From Candidatus Methylophosphatis haderslevensis (lineage in GTDB: Bacteria; Pseudomonadota; Gammaproteobacteria; Burkholderiales; Rhodocyclaceae), in assembly GCA_016711925.1 (NCBI GenBank), contig JADJSA010000018.1, forward strand, positions 418,403-482,402: a stretch of 64,000 nt of DNA, in the 5' to 3' direction. The notes under the pieces were generated by a model that worked only from the letters and a program-made list of their open reading frames with translations, made no database searches and had not been told where the DNA came from. The position numbers were made by a program, and so were the translations under genes. Positions 27,364 to 35,414 of the stretch are shown here, piece after piece. The first letter of the stretch is position 1. Every line of letters starts with the position of its first letter.

Positions 27364-27470
27364 CTCATTACGGCCACCAGGCCGATCGCTTCTACGAGGG
27401 CCTTTCCTACGACAACCTCGTCCATCCCGATCCGAACTCCTTGCCCTCCAATGACGATCCGCCGTTCTGA
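27252..27470 (+). CDS. Small acidic accessory protein of the transposon
   Basis: 72 residues from the ATG at 27252, preceded by GGAGG about 9 bases upstream. The protein is acidic, with a helix F-L-Y-E-I-L-D-L-F and no known motif. It lies directly after the ATPase and before a strong terminator, so it is the last gene of the transposon. Its frame is intact, unlike its neighbours. Confidence 0.65.
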   Translation: MRPDSRPVNITLNLPSLPDEAVVEIQDFLYEILDLFMTHYGHQADRFYEGLSYDNLVHPDPNSLPSNDDPPF

Positions 27471-27491
27471 TTCTCACGCCCTCAACGCAAC

Positions 27492-27532
27492 AACGCCGTC
27501 GGCATTGATCTCCGACGGCGTTTCTCTTTGCC
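27492..27532 (+). terminator. Rho-independent terminator at the end of the transposon genes
   Basis: AACGCCGTCGG (27492-27502) pairs perfectly with CCGACGGCGTT (27512-27522) around a 9-base loop, followed by TTTCTCTTTG. It sits 22 bases after the small accessory gene. Confidence 0.85.
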
Positions 27533-27584
27533 TTCCTCTCCGCCGATTACCATCACCGTCCGTGACCATCGAAACATCAAATCA

Positions 27585-28311
27585 CGTGACCACACTCATC
27601 CATCTCCCCGGTCTTCCGTTGCACGTCGTTCAGCGCGGTCATAACCGCGACGCCTGCTTCTTCGCCGAGGAAGACTATCTCGCCTATCGCGAATGGCTGG
27701 GCGAGGCGTGCGCTGCGACGGGTTGCCAGTTGCATGCCTATGTCCAGATGACCAACCACGTGCACCTCTTGCTGACGCCGCCGGAATCCGGAGCCGTGTC
27801 CCGGCTGATGATTTCGCTGGGCCGGCGCTACGTGCAGTACATCAACAAGACGTACCGTCGCACCGGCACCTTGTGGGACAGCCGCTACAAGTCTTCTCTG
27901 GTGCAGGCCGATGCCTATCTGCTTCTTTGTCAGCGCTATATCGAACTCAATCCCGTGCGCGCAGCGATGGTCGATGACCCCGCGCATTACCGCTGGAGCA
28001 GTTATCGAAAGAATGGCCTGGGCCAGCGAGACCCCTTGCTGACACCGCATGCGGTGTATTCCGGGCTGGGCAAGAGCGAGGCCGACCGGCTGGCGCACTA
28101 TCGAGCCTTGTTCCGCGCGGAACTGGATGGCGAGGCGATCAGCGATATCCGCCTGGCCCTGAATCAGGGGCAGCCGCTCGGGGATGCGCGGTTTATCGAC
28201 CGCATCGAGCGTGCCGCCGGACAGCGGCGCGAAATCCGCCCGCGTGGCCGGCCGCCAAAGGCGGCGCCGGGAGATGCCGGGCCACAGGACCGGTTGCCAC
28301 TTGAAATTTGA
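27585..28311 (+). CDS. REP-associated tyrosine transposase (RAYT, IS200-like Y1)
   Basis: About 241 residues from the GTG at 27585; the open frame extends upstream through the terminator, which is not credible coding. The core has L-P-G-L-P-L-H-V-V-Q-R-G-H-N-R, the HUH-type M-T-N-H-V-H-L-L-L-T and the tyrosine in R-Y-I-E-L-N-P-V-R-A. RAYTs mobilise REP palindromes. The stop codon lies inside the right REP-like repeat at 28310, and the inverted partner lies 4.2 kb upstream, beyond the transposon. Confidence 0.88.
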
Positions 28312-28324
28312 GCCTGGCCCCTTT
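28310..28324. repeat. REP-like inverted repeat, right copy
   Basis: GAGCCTGGCCCCTTT overlaps the RAYT stop codon and is the reverse complement of the left copy at 24072-24086. A polypyrimidine tract follows. Inverted REP copies on each side of a RAYT gene are characteristic of RAYT units. Confidence 0.7.
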
Positions 28325-28344
28325 TCTTCTTTCCTTTTCTTCTT

Positions 28345-28503
28345 TTCTCGCGCCTGTACGAGCACACCAGCGTGATGATCACGACCAATCTGGACTTCGC
28401 CGAGTGGTCCAGCGTCTTCGGCGACGCGAAGATGACGACTGCGCTGCTGGACCGACTCACCCACCACTGCCATATCGTCGAGACGGGCAACGAGCCCGCG
28501 TAG
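28345..28503 (+). pseudogene. istB: IS21-family istB remnant (C-terminal fragment)
   Basis: An open frame without a start reads S-R-L-Y-E-H-T-S-V-M-I-T-T-N-L-D-F-A-E-W, then F-G-D-A-K and L-L-D-R-L-T-H-H-C-H, the conserved C-terminal part of IstB helper ATPases. It ends at TAG 28501. The rest of the gene and istA are missing. It shows that an IS21 element once sat here and was cut by the arrival of the RAYT segment. Confidence 0.8.
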
Positions 28504-28569
28504 GGCGCAATCGATATTGCGCCGAATGAAATTGCTCGGTGCAATGCGCTGCGCCTATTGCACCCTACG
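28499..28569. repeat. REP-type palindromic element
   Basis: CGTAGGGCGCAAT (28499-28511) pairs with ATTGCACCCTACG (28557-28569) with one G-T pair, enclosing smaller GCAAT palindromes. The GTAGGGTGCAAT type of repeat is common between genes in proteobacteria. The following bases up to 28694 hold no gene. Confidence 0.6.
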
Positions 28570-28694
28570 GGTTCTGGCTGACGTGGTGCACCAGCACGCG
28601 CAAGACCGCACTCGGCACGCGGATTCCGTAATGGCGAGAATTCGTCACGCACAAGGCACTTGCGGAGAACATCTGCAGCTGGCCATCTTGAAGC

Positions 28695-28730
28695 CTCCTA
28701 TTTTATAGCGTATAGTCTTCAATATAGGAG
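28695..28730 (+). promoter_or_regulatory. Promoter/operator of the RES-Xre toxin-antitoxin operon
   Basis: An AT-rich stretch between inverted CTCCTAT (28695-28701) and ATAGGAG (28724-28730) contains TATAG and TATAGT boxes. The right arm overlaps the ribosome site GGAG, 6 bases before the antitoxin ATG. The layout suits autoregulation by the antitoxin, which is usual for this class. Confidence 0.5.
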
Positions 28731-28736
28731 ACGTTA

Positions 28737-29174
28737 ATGGCCAACTTGGTGCAGCCCGCTACGCGGTACGACCCATTGCCGGTGATCGACCTCGCCGCCA
28801 GGTCGGAGCGCGAACGGTTGAGTCCGTCGGCGCTCAAGGCGTTCTTCAGCATCGTCGATCGGTGGAGCGTGCGCGACGAGGACGCACGACAGCTTCTCGG
28901 TGGCGTCACGAACGGACCTTATTACGCGATGAAGAAGAGCCCCGAAGGCCGGGTGCTGGATGCCGACAGGCTGCTCCGCATCTCGTATCTCATCGGTATC
29001 TTCAAGGCGCTCAATATTCTCCATGGCCAGCCGCTCGCGGACGATTGGGTGCGCCTGCCGAACACCAACCGTATTTTCGCGGGCAGCACGCCGCTGGCCT
29101 ACATGATGAAAGGCGGCGCACCGGCGATGCAGACGGTCCGCCGCCTGCTCGACGCCCGGCGAGGCGGAATGTGA
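28737..29174 (+). CDS. Xre/MbcA/ParS-type antitoxin
   Basis: 145 residues from the ATG at 28737. The N-terminal helical DNA-binding part (L-S-P-S-A-L-K-A-F-F-S-I-V-D-R-W) is followed by the toxin-binding domain with R-L-L-R-I-S-Y-L-I-G-I-F-K-A-L and W-V-R-L-P-N-T-N-R-I-F. This is the standard antitoxin of RES-domain toxins. Its stop overlaps the GTG start of the toxin (ATGTGA), so they are coupled. Confidence 0.9.
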   Translation: MANLVQPATRYDPLPVIDLAARSERERLSPSALKAFFSIVDRWSVRDEDARQLLGGVTNGPYYAMKKSPEGRVLDADRLLRISYLIGIFKALNILHGQPLADDWVRLPNTNRIFAGSTPLAYMMKGGAPAMQTVRRLLDARRGGM

Positions 29175-29863
29175 GGGCACCGCCCGGCACTTCGCGCCTC
29201 CGGCGTAACGATACTCACCGCCTGATTCCCTCGAAGTACAGCGCCGACGGCAGCAGTGTGCTTGCAGGTATTGCCGACGGCGACGCGCATCTCGCGGACA
29301 TCTTCGACCTGGACAATGCGACCAATGATCGTCCCTGCGCCGAGATTGACCTGCTGCCCGGCATCGGCGTGCGGGAACTCGTGTTCGGCGTCCCCGGTTA
29401 TCGCGTGGTCAATGCGGCGTTCACGCACGCGCATCCGCTCGGCAGCCGGTTCAACGGTCCTGATCGTGGTGCGTGGTACGCAGCGTTCGAGACCAAAACC
29501 GCACAGGCTGAGGTCGCATTCCACAAGACCTTGCAGCTCGCCGAGATCGGTCGCTTCGAGGACGACGTCACCTTTGACGACTATCTCGCCGATTTCAGTG
29601 GCGAGTTCCACGATCTCCGCGGCCCGGAAGATTGGGCCGATTGCCTTGATCCCGATAGCTACGTGCAGTCACAGGCGCTCGCCGAGCGGCTCCTCGAAAG
29701 CGGATCGCTCGGCATCGTCTATCCGAGCGTGCGCCGCGCCGGCGGCACGTGCCTCGCTTGTTTCAGACCCGCGCTTGTGATGAACGTGAGAAAGGGCACG
29801 ACCTATCGATTCCGCTGGAGCGGCCAGCCGACTCCGAACATCGCCGCCGTCAAGTCGGCTTGA
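29171..29863 (+). CDS. RES-domain toxin (NAD+-degrading)
   Basis: 230 residues from the GTG at 29171. The RES triad is visible: R in G-S-R-F-N, E in A-F-E-T-K-T-A-Q-A-E, and S in V-Y-P-S-V-R. RES toxins (MbcT class) degrade NAD+ when free of antitoxin. It overlaps the antitoxin gene by 4 bases. The pair lies at the edge of the mobile region and may help to stabilise it. Confidence 0.9.
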   Translation: MRAPPGTSRLRRNDTHRLIPSKYSADGSSVLAGIADGDAHLADIFDLDNATNDRPCAEIDLLPGIGVRELVFGVPGYRVVNAAFTHAHPLGSRFNGPDRGAWYAAFETKTAQAEVAFHKTLQLAEIGRFEDDVTFDDYLADFSGEFHDLRGPEDWADCLDPDSYVQSQALAERLLESGSLGIVYPSVRRAGGTCLACFRPALVMNVRKGTTYRFRWSGQPTPNIAAVKSA

Positions 29864-30255
29864 TCCCAAAAGGGATAGGTTTTGCGACCCCGTGCAAAGT
29901 GCCGGAGCCCGCGTAGGTTGGGCTGACGCAGGAAGCCCAACGCGCGTATCCCAATGCTCTTGGGCTTCGCGGTGCTCAGCCCAACTACGCGGGCTTCCAA
30001 CACGCCGCGATCCCACCCTACCCGCGCGCTTCACAAGCAACGATCTGGACCTCGGCCGGGATCTGGCCTTATCCTTTGCCGAGGGGAGCGCTGGCCAACG
30101 CGGGCGACGCGATGGCGGGCGTTCGAGGTCGAAGGGACCCAACGCGCGCTGCGCCGGCGGTGCGGCGAAGACGGTATCGAGCCCGGCGATGGACGTCCGG
30201 TGTGCCGAGTCGGCTGTTGCAGCCGGTGGGCGCGGCCGGCGGCGCAGCGGAGCAG
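29864..30255. repeat. Noncoding stretch with a large REP-like palindrome
   Basis: The palindrome at 29907-29994 has 19-base arms (GCCCGCGTAGGTTGGGCTGA against TCAGCCCAACTACGCGGGC, one bulged base), with inner GGAAGCCCAA and TTGGGCTTCG repeats. It is of the GTAGGTTGGGC type common in proteobacterial intergenic DNA. The remaining bases to 30255 show no gene I can support. Confidence 0.55.
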
Positions 30256-30636
30256 ATGATGACGAAGTCGACTGCAACTTACTGGAACACGTTCAGCCCG
30301 GCGAACCGGGCGCGCTGGGCGCCGGTCAAGGGGCTGGAAAGGATGGCCGAGGAGTTGACGCTGAGCATCGACCCGGCCAGCGGCGAATACACGCGGCTCA
30401 CCCGCTTCCTGCCCGGTGCCGACAGCGCGCCGTTCGGCGGAAAGTCGCATGCCTACCCGGAGGAGGTGTTCATCGTCAGCGGTCGGCTCCATGACGCGGC
30501 GTTCGATCTGTGGCTGGAAGCGGGGCACTACGCCAGCCGGCCGCCGGGCGAGGTGCACGGGCCATTCAGAACGGATGTCGGATGCGTGGTGCTGGAAGTG
30601 TCGTTCCCGAATCGCGCCGCCGACAATGCCCGCTAG
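30256..30636 (+). CDS. Cupin-domain protein (ChrR-like)
   Basis: 126 residues from the ATG at 30256 (a second ATG follows at once). The sequence P-E-E-V-F-I-V-S-G-R-L, H-Y-A-S-R-P-P-G-E-V-H-G-P-F fits the two metal-binding cupin motifs, with a likely E and H ligand set. Substrate or partner is unknown; similar cupins are called ChrR-like. There is no neighbour that defines its role. Confidence 0.75.
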   Translation: MMTKSTATYWNTFSPANRARWAPVKGLERMAEELTLSIDPASGEYTRLTRFLPGADSAPFGGKSHAYPEEVFIVSGRLHDAAFDLWLEAGHYASRPPGEVHGPFRTDVGCVVLEVSFPNRAADNAR

Positions 30637-30674
30637 CGCCGCGCCGGCGGCTGGCGATCTGCCCGGCATGACTC

Positions 30675-31097
30675 GTGGATGACGGACTGCCCTACCAACT
30701 GCTGGCCGATGCGGTGCTGGCGCTGCATGCGGCGATCGTCGGGTTCGTCGTTGGCGGCCTGGTTGTCATCGTCGCCGGCAACCTGCGCGGCTGGCGGTGG
30801 GTGAATGCGCGGGGATTCCGGCTGGCGCACCTGGCGGCAATCGCCTTCGTGGTGGCCGAGGCCTGGCTCGGCGTGGTGTGCCCGCTCACCACGCTGGAAA
30901 TGTGGCTGCGCGAGCGGGCGCATGCGGGCACCTATGGCGGCAGCTTCGTCGAGCACTGGTTGCAGCGGGTGCTGTACTACCAGGCGCCGGGCTGGGTATT
31001 CACGCTCGCCTACACGCTGTTCGGGCTGGCCGTCGCGGCAAGCTGGTGGGTCTTTCCGCCGCGGCCGGGCTGCGGCAGTGACAGGGAGCGTCGATGA
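30675..31097 (+). CDS. DUF2784 family membrane protein
   Basis: 140 residues from the GTG at 30675, four hydrophobic helices, with the family pattern N-L-R-G-W-R-W-V-N-A-R-G-F-R-L-A-H and C-P-L-T-T-L-E-M-W-L-R. It is an inner-membrane protein of unknown function. It follows the cupin gene at short distance and precedes the DUF3592 gene. Confidence 0.85.
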   Translation: MDDGLPYQLLADAVLALHAAIVGFVVGGLVVIVAGNLRGWRWVNARGFRLAHLAAIAFVVAEAWLGVVCPLTTLEMWLRERAHAGTYGGSFVEHWLQRVLYYQAPGWVFTLAYTLFGLAVAASWWVFPPRPGCGSDRERR

Positions 31098-31149
31098 AGC
31101 GGATGGCTGATGCTTTCCGGCCGCGGGCCGCCCGCGCCATGGCGCCCAC

Positions 31150-31623
31150 GTGGCGCTGGCTGAGACGGCCGCTTTGTTAGCCCGGGCCGTTCTGCCGCTG
31201 GTGCTCGGCCTGCCCGGCGCGCTCGTGCTGGGACACGCGCTGCATCAGATTCGTCGCGGCCGGCGCGCGCGCAACTGGCCGGTTGTGCCGGGGCGCATCG
31301 CCGAGCGCAGGCTGTCGCCGTTTCCGCTGGTCGTGCCGATCGCGCGCGGCACATTCAGCTACGCCTATCGGGTAGAGAACGTGGAATACGTCGGGCGGCG
31401 AATCCGCTTCGGTTCGGACCTCGCATTCGCGATTCCCGACCCGGCGCGCACCTGGCTCGGCCAGGCCTATCCGCCGGGCGCGACGGTCGACGTGGCCTAC
31501 GATCCGCACGACCCGGCCGATTCGGTGCTGCGGACGGGCGCCTCGCCCGGCACTTTCGCGATCGCCGCCTGCGCCGCCGCCATGTTGATCGCCGGCGCGC
31601 TGCTTGCAGCCATCGGCGTTTGA
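31150..31623 (+). CDS. DUF3592-like membrane protein
   Basis: 157 residues from the GTG at 31150. Membrane helices are at about 14-32 and 133-155, with a soluble beta domain between (W-P-V-V-P-G-R-I, then Y-A-Y-R-V-E-N-V-E-Y-V-G, then V-D-V-A-Y-D-P-H-D-P). This arrangement matches DUF3592 proteins of unknown role. An ATG start is absent, so the start is uncertain. Confidence 0.75.
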   Translation: MALAETAALLARAVLPLVLGLPGALVLGHALHQIRRGRRARNWPVVPGRIAERRLSPFPLVVPIARGTFSYAYRVENVEYVGRRIRFGSDLAFAIPDPARTWLGQAYPPGATVDVAYDPHDPADSVLRTGASPGTFAIAACAAAMLIAGALLAAIGV

Positions 31624-31704
31624 CGCACCGGCGAGGCGGGCTGGAAGCCGCAGCCGGCGGGCTTCTCCGGGCTGCCAGGCCGCTGATGCCCGTGCCTTGG
31701 CGCT

Positions 31705-31761
31705 GCCGGGCAGGCATGGCTGCAGATCGCCTGTCCATGCGGGTCGCAGGGCATGCCCGGC
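31705..31761. repeat. Hairpin with conserved loop (copy C)
   Basis: Outer arms GCCGGGCA (31705-31712) and TGCCCGGC (31754-31761) are perfect; inner pairing is imperfect. The loop core CGCCTGTCCATGCGG at 31728-31742 is the reverse complement of the core in copy A (one base different). It lies between the convergent DUF3592 and YidD-like genes. Confidence 0.55.
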
Positions 31762-31795
31762 GCGGCCGCCGAGTTCGGGCAGTGCGCCCACCCGT

Positions 31796-32308
31796 TCAGC
31801 CGCGCCAAACGTCATCCGAACCGCGCTGCTCGCGCGGTTCGCTCGCCGGCAGGCGGGGCGGCTTGCGGTCCTTGCGCCTGGCGGCTTTGCGCTCGCTGCG
31901 TGGCCAGTCGCAGGACGCGTCGTCGCAGGCGTCGAACGGCGAGCAAGGCAGGTCGCAGTCGCAATCGCCGGCCTGCGCGCGCGGCCAGCCGGTGCGCCGG
32001 CGCTGCAGCGACGCGGCCAGCCGGCAGCGTGCGAGCCGCGCATCGAGCACCCGCAGGCCGGCGCGCAGGCCGAAGCGGCGGATCGCCCGAAAGCCCAGTT
32101 CCGAACAACTGGCGCCGCCGGTGCGGGCGCGGTAGGCGCAGGCGAAGCCCTTGCGCGGCGACAGGTGGCGCTGATAGAGACCGATCGCGCGCAGGGCGAG
32201 CGCGCGCAACAGCGCGCCGCAGTAGCGGACGAGGCAACCGGCATGCGGGCGCGGCCCGGGTTGGGCGGTGTGCGCCGTCCGGCCTGCCGTCGCTTGCCGG
32301 TCGCGCAT
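31796..32308 (-). CDS. Membrane protein insertion efficiency factor, YidD-like with extended tail
   Basis: 170 residues. The middle part, A-I-G-L-Y-Q-R-H-L-S-P-R-K-G-F-A-C-A-Y-R, matches the YidD/COG0759 pattern of Y-Q-R-x-L-S-P with a later cysteine (A-S-C-S-E-L-G). A cysteine-rich, Arg-rich tail extends it well beyond the usual 70-90 residues. YidD helps YidC insert membrane proteins. Its start overlaps the stop of the upstream small gene as ATGA. Confidence 0.65.
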   Translation of the reverse strand: MRDRQATAGRTAHTAQPGPRPHAGCLVRYCGALLRALALRAIGLYQRHLSPRKGFACAYRARTGGASCSELGFRAIRRFGLRAGLRVLDARLARCRLAASLQRRRTGWPRAQAGDCDCDLPCSPFDACDDASCDWPRSERKAARRKDRKPPRLPASEPREQRGSDDVWRG

Positions 32309-32637
32309 CAGAACGCGGTGTAGAGAAAGACCATGAAGCAGACGAACAGCAGCAGGATGCCGGCAAGCTGCAGATTGCGCACCTTGTCGCGCCGCGCGGC
32401 ATGCGCCTGGAATGCGCTGAGCGAGATTTCGCGTGCCCGGCCGTGCAGGGCCGCGATGTCGCCGGCATCGAGCGCCGCGTCGAACGCGCCCGCCTCGATG
32501 CCGGCATCGTTGCAGTCCTCGCGCATCATCCTGAGAGTGAATTCGCGCAACTGGCCGGGGGTGGGCGTCTTGCCGCCGGGACGGAACACCCCGGCCAGTT
32601 CCGCCATGCGTGCGGCGATGTAGTCTTCCTGCATCAA
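32308..32637 (-). CDS. Small tail-anchored membrane protein
   Basis: 109 residues with a helical cytoplasmic part and one C-terminal hydrophobic helix (L-L-L-F-V-C-F-M-V-F-L). I do not recognise the family. It is coupled by an ATGA overlap to the YidD-like gene and sits 16 bases after the periplasmic protein gene, so the three probably form an operon. Confidence 0.65.
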   Translation of the reverse strand: MMQEDYIAARMAELAGVFRPGGKTPTPGQLREFTLRMMREDCNDAGIEAGAFDAALDAGDIAALHGRAREISLSAFQAHAARRDKVRNLQLAGILLLFVCFMVFLYTAF

Positions 32638-32653
32638 GCGGCCACCCCGGCGG

Positions 32654-33343
32654 CTATTTCAGCGTGAGCAGGACTTCGGGGAAATCGCCGCTGCCGTCCT
32701 TCGGATTGCCGCCGGCCTCGCGCGCGAGGATGCGGATCTGCTGGCCGGGCTTGAGCTTCAGGTCGGCGTAGTCGAACGAGGCCTCGACGACCTGGCCCTT
32801 CATCGGCACCTCGACCGAGCGCTTCTCGCCCGGAAAGCCAAGCGCGCTCAGCACGTCTTCGCGGTCGAAATCGTCTCGGCCCTTGAAGCGCTTGACTTCC
32901 ATCGCGCCCCAGCGGCGCGTCGGCGCGGCCTTCGACGAGCCGCCGGCGCAACTGGCCGCGCCGTCCTGATAGCTCATGCACAGGCGCAGTTCCGCCCGGT
33001 ACTCGAAACCGCGCTGGCCGCCGCGGGTCAGCGTGGCGCCGGTCGCGGCCGCGTTGTCGGTGTCGATGAACAACTCGACCACGGTGGTGGCGAGTTTGCC
33101 CGGCGCATCCTTGAGCGTGGCGGCGACCGAAAGCCGGCTGCCGTCGCTGGCGATGGCGAGCTTGACCACATCGAGCGGCGGCTCCTCGCCCTCCGAGGTG
33201 GTGATCGGACCCATGTCGCCGGCTGCGTCCGGCAGTTCGACTGAGCCGGCGGCCTTGATCTGGCGCGGGGCCTGCGCCCGCGCCGGCCCGGCGAGCACGG
33301 CGCCAAGCAACAGCGTCGACAGAATAGCGGCAGGCAATCTCAT
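32654..33343 (-). CDS. Exported protein of unknown function
   Basis: 229 residues from the ATG at 33343. A signal peptide (A-V-L-A-G-P-A-R-A-Q-A, cut near residue 23) leads a beta-rich domain with V-V-E-L-F-I-D-T-D-N and two cysteines (C-M-S-Y and S-C-A-G) that could form a disulphide. It would act in the periplasm. No family is recognised. Confidence 0.7.
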   Translation of the reverse strand: MRLPAAILSTLLLGAVLAGPARAQAPRQIKAAGSVELPDAAGDMGPITTSEGEEPPLDVVKLAIASDGSRLSVAATLKDAPGKLATTVVELFIDTDNAAATGATLTRGGQRGFEYRAELRLCMSYQDGAASCAGGSSKAAPTRRWGAMEVKRFKGRDDFDREDVLSALGFPGEKRSVEVPMKGQVVEASFDYADLKLKPGQQIRILAREAGGNPKDGSGDFPEVLLTLK

Positions 33344-33511
33344 CGTTTCTCCTCCACGGTAGTCAGGTGCTGCAAGTCAGTCGAACTGCGGTAGTTTGGC
33401 CGATCGTCCGGCTTGGCACAACCGGCAGCGGTGTCCCGGCAGGCCCTACCGGAGGCGTCCTGCAGCCATGCCCTGCCAGAGGCCGCACGGGCGCTCGATC
33501 TCCCGGCGGCA

Positions 33512-33548
33512 TGCCCGGAGAACGCCTGTCCATGCGGCTCTCCGGGCA
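33512..33548. repeat. Hairpin with conserved loop (copy B)
   Basis: A perfect 10-bp stem (TGCCCGGAGA and TCTCCGGGCA) encloses the 17-base loop ACGCCTGTCCATGCGGC. The loop is the reverse complement of the copy A core with one change, while the stem sequence is unrelated to that of copy A. It lies in the 254-base gap between the exported protein and a methyltransferase gene. Confidence 0.65.
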
Positions 33549-33597
33549 CCCATTGGTAGTCGTCCGGCAGGCTCGCAGTGGCCAGCGGGCGCCAGGC

Positions 33598-34383
33598 TCA
33601 GCCGGGCGGACCGGGCGCGCGGCACACCACGCGCAGGCGATCGGCCTCGGCGGTGAAGGGCTCGCCATTGCGCGCGCACAGCCGGTCGATAGCGAATCCG
33701 GCATCCGCCAGCAGGGCGCGGATCTCCGCGACGCTGTGAATGCGGTAGGAGGCCTGGCGGGTTTCGCGCACGCCGTTGCGCGCCAGTTCGTATTCCACCG
33801 CCAGGCGGCCCGACTGCTCGTCGAACTCGCGGCGCACCGCGACATCGAACTCGCCGGCGCGGCCGCTGACGCGCCGTTGCAGGCGCGGCAGCAGCAGCTC
33901 GGCCACCATCTGCATTTCCATCGCCCAGCCCGCGCCCGGTACCAGCGCGCGATGCACGGCGGCGAGGAAATCGCGGTTGCCCGCCTCGTCCATGTAGCCG
34001 AAGCTGTCGCCCCAGCAGAAGCCGGCGTCGAAGCTTGCCCGCCACGGCACGCTGCGCATGTCGGCGACATGCCACTCGATGGCCAGGTTGCGCGCGGCCG
34101 ACTTCACCCGTGCCGCCTCGATCTGGCCGGCGGAGATGTCGACACCGACCATGCGCACGCCGCGCGCGGCCAGTTCGATCGCCACCCGGCCGTCGCCGCA
34201 GGGCACGTCGAGCACCCGGCCGGCCGGTCGAACGCCGCCGTGGGCAAGCAGGAAGTTGGCGTCTTCCAGCGCCTGCTCCGGCGGCACGATCGCCTGCCAC
34301 AGATCGAGCATGCCGCCGGAGAAATGGTCGCGCCACCATTCGGTGTCGCGGTAGGCGGGTGGCGCTGCGTCGGGCCGGCTCAT
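33598..34383 (-). CDS. Class I SAM-dependent methyltransferase
   Basis: 261 residues from the ATG at 34383; a longer frame to 34515 lacks family likeness. The SAM motif V-L-D-V-P-C-G-D-G-R-V-A is at about residue 55, followed by V-G-V-D-I-S and A-D-M-R-S-V-P-W. The substrate is unknown. It is about 1 kb from the pigment locus, but no sequence feature ties it to the locus. Confidence 0.85.
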   Translation of the reverse strand: MSRPDAAPPAYRDTEWWRDHFSGGMLDLWQAIVPPEQALEDANFLLAHGGVRPAGRVLDVPCGDGRVAIELAARGVRMVGVDISAGQIEAARVKSAARNLAIEWHVADMRSVPWRASFDAGFCWGDSFGYMDEAGNRDFLAAVHRALVPGAGWAMEMQMVAELLLPRLQRRVSGRAGEFDVAVRREFDEQSGRLAVEYELARNGVRETRQASYRIHSVAEIRALLADAGFAIDRLCARNGEPFTAEADRLRVVCRAPGPPG

Positions 34384-34496
34384 CGGCGCAATATAGCCCA
34401 AGCGCGCCCGTCGTTCGCGTCGATGATCCGTATTTGCACGAGTAGCCAGGAACCCGCAACCGGAGTTCAATGCTGCCATGACAAAAGGAGATCGCC

Positions 34497-35267
34497 ATGC
34501 CGGGTGCAGTTTCACGGATCGTCGCCGCCATCCTGATCGGCGCAGCAGGGCAGGCCGCCGCCGCCCACAACTACTCGGATCACTGGGGCGCCACCAACGG
34601 TGCGACGCTGAGCATCGTTCAGCATGGCAGCAGCATCGTGGTCACCGGGCACCTCTACGACACCGACCGTCAATTGACTGGAATCAGCTTCGGCGGCACG
34701 CTCGACGAGAATGACAGCTTCTCCGGTGTGGTGGTGCAGAACCTCGGCGACGTGCCGAGCAACAACTGGGTTTCGAACTGGAATCCGTATGTCGTCGGCA
34801 GCGCCACGATCCGCTTCACCAGCACCAGCCAGGGGACATTCACCCTGACCCTGAACGGCACCACGACCACCGGAACGATCTTTCGCGCGACGATCGGCAA
34901 GTTGCCGCTTGCCGGCAGCTACACTGCGGCCACCGTCGATGCCTACGCCAACTGTTCGTCGCGGCCCAACCGGATCGAGACGACGCTCGGCCTGGCCCGG
35001 GTGGTTACCACCGATTCCGGCGACGCGATGACCCTGTCGCTGGACAACTTCGACGGCCGCAACGCCTGCACCTTCTACGTGCCCCTGCGCCAGAGAGGAT
35101 CGCTCGCGACCGGCAGCGGCAGTTTCGTGTGCAACGACGGCACGAGCGGCGACGTGGCGGTCGAAGGGCTGCGCGCATTCGACGACATCGTCACCATCAG
35201 GATGAAGCGCACGTATCGCACCGGCGAGACCTGCATCGCGGACAGCTTCCTCAGCGGCGTGAAGTAG
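34497..35267 (+). CDS. Exported protein of unknown function
   Basis: 256 residues from the ATG at 34497, preceded by AAAGGAG. A short signal peptide (A-A-G-Q-A-A-A-A-H) is followed by a beta-rich, Thr/Ser-rich region (T-L-T-L-N-G-T-T-T-T-G-T) and a C-terminal part with four cysteines (C-S-S, N-A-C-T, V-C-N, T-C-I). It is probably periplasmic or secreted. No family is recognised. Confidence 0.7.
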   Translation: MPGAVSRIVAAILIGAAGQAAAAHNYSDHWGATNGATLSIVQHGSSIVVTGHLYDTDRQLTGISFGGTLDENDSFSGVVVQNLGDVPSNNWVSNWNPYVVGSATIRFTSTSQGTFTLTLNGTTTTGTIFRATIGKLPLAGSYTAATVDAYANCSSRPNRIETTLGLARVVTTDSGDAMTLSLDNFDGRNACTFYVPLRQRGSLATGSGSFVCNDGTSGDVAVEGLRAFDDIVTIRMKRTYRTGETCIADSFLSGVK

Positions 35268-35414
35268 GTTTCTGGCGGCTGCGACCGGCCGGCCGCGGCG
35301 TTGTAAATGGCATGATTTCGTTGCGCCGCATGGCGCCGTGCGGGGCGAGCGGGTAAAATCGGGCGGCTCCCGCATTTTGCCCGCCGGACACCGGCTGCTT
35401 ACCCGGAGAATGCC

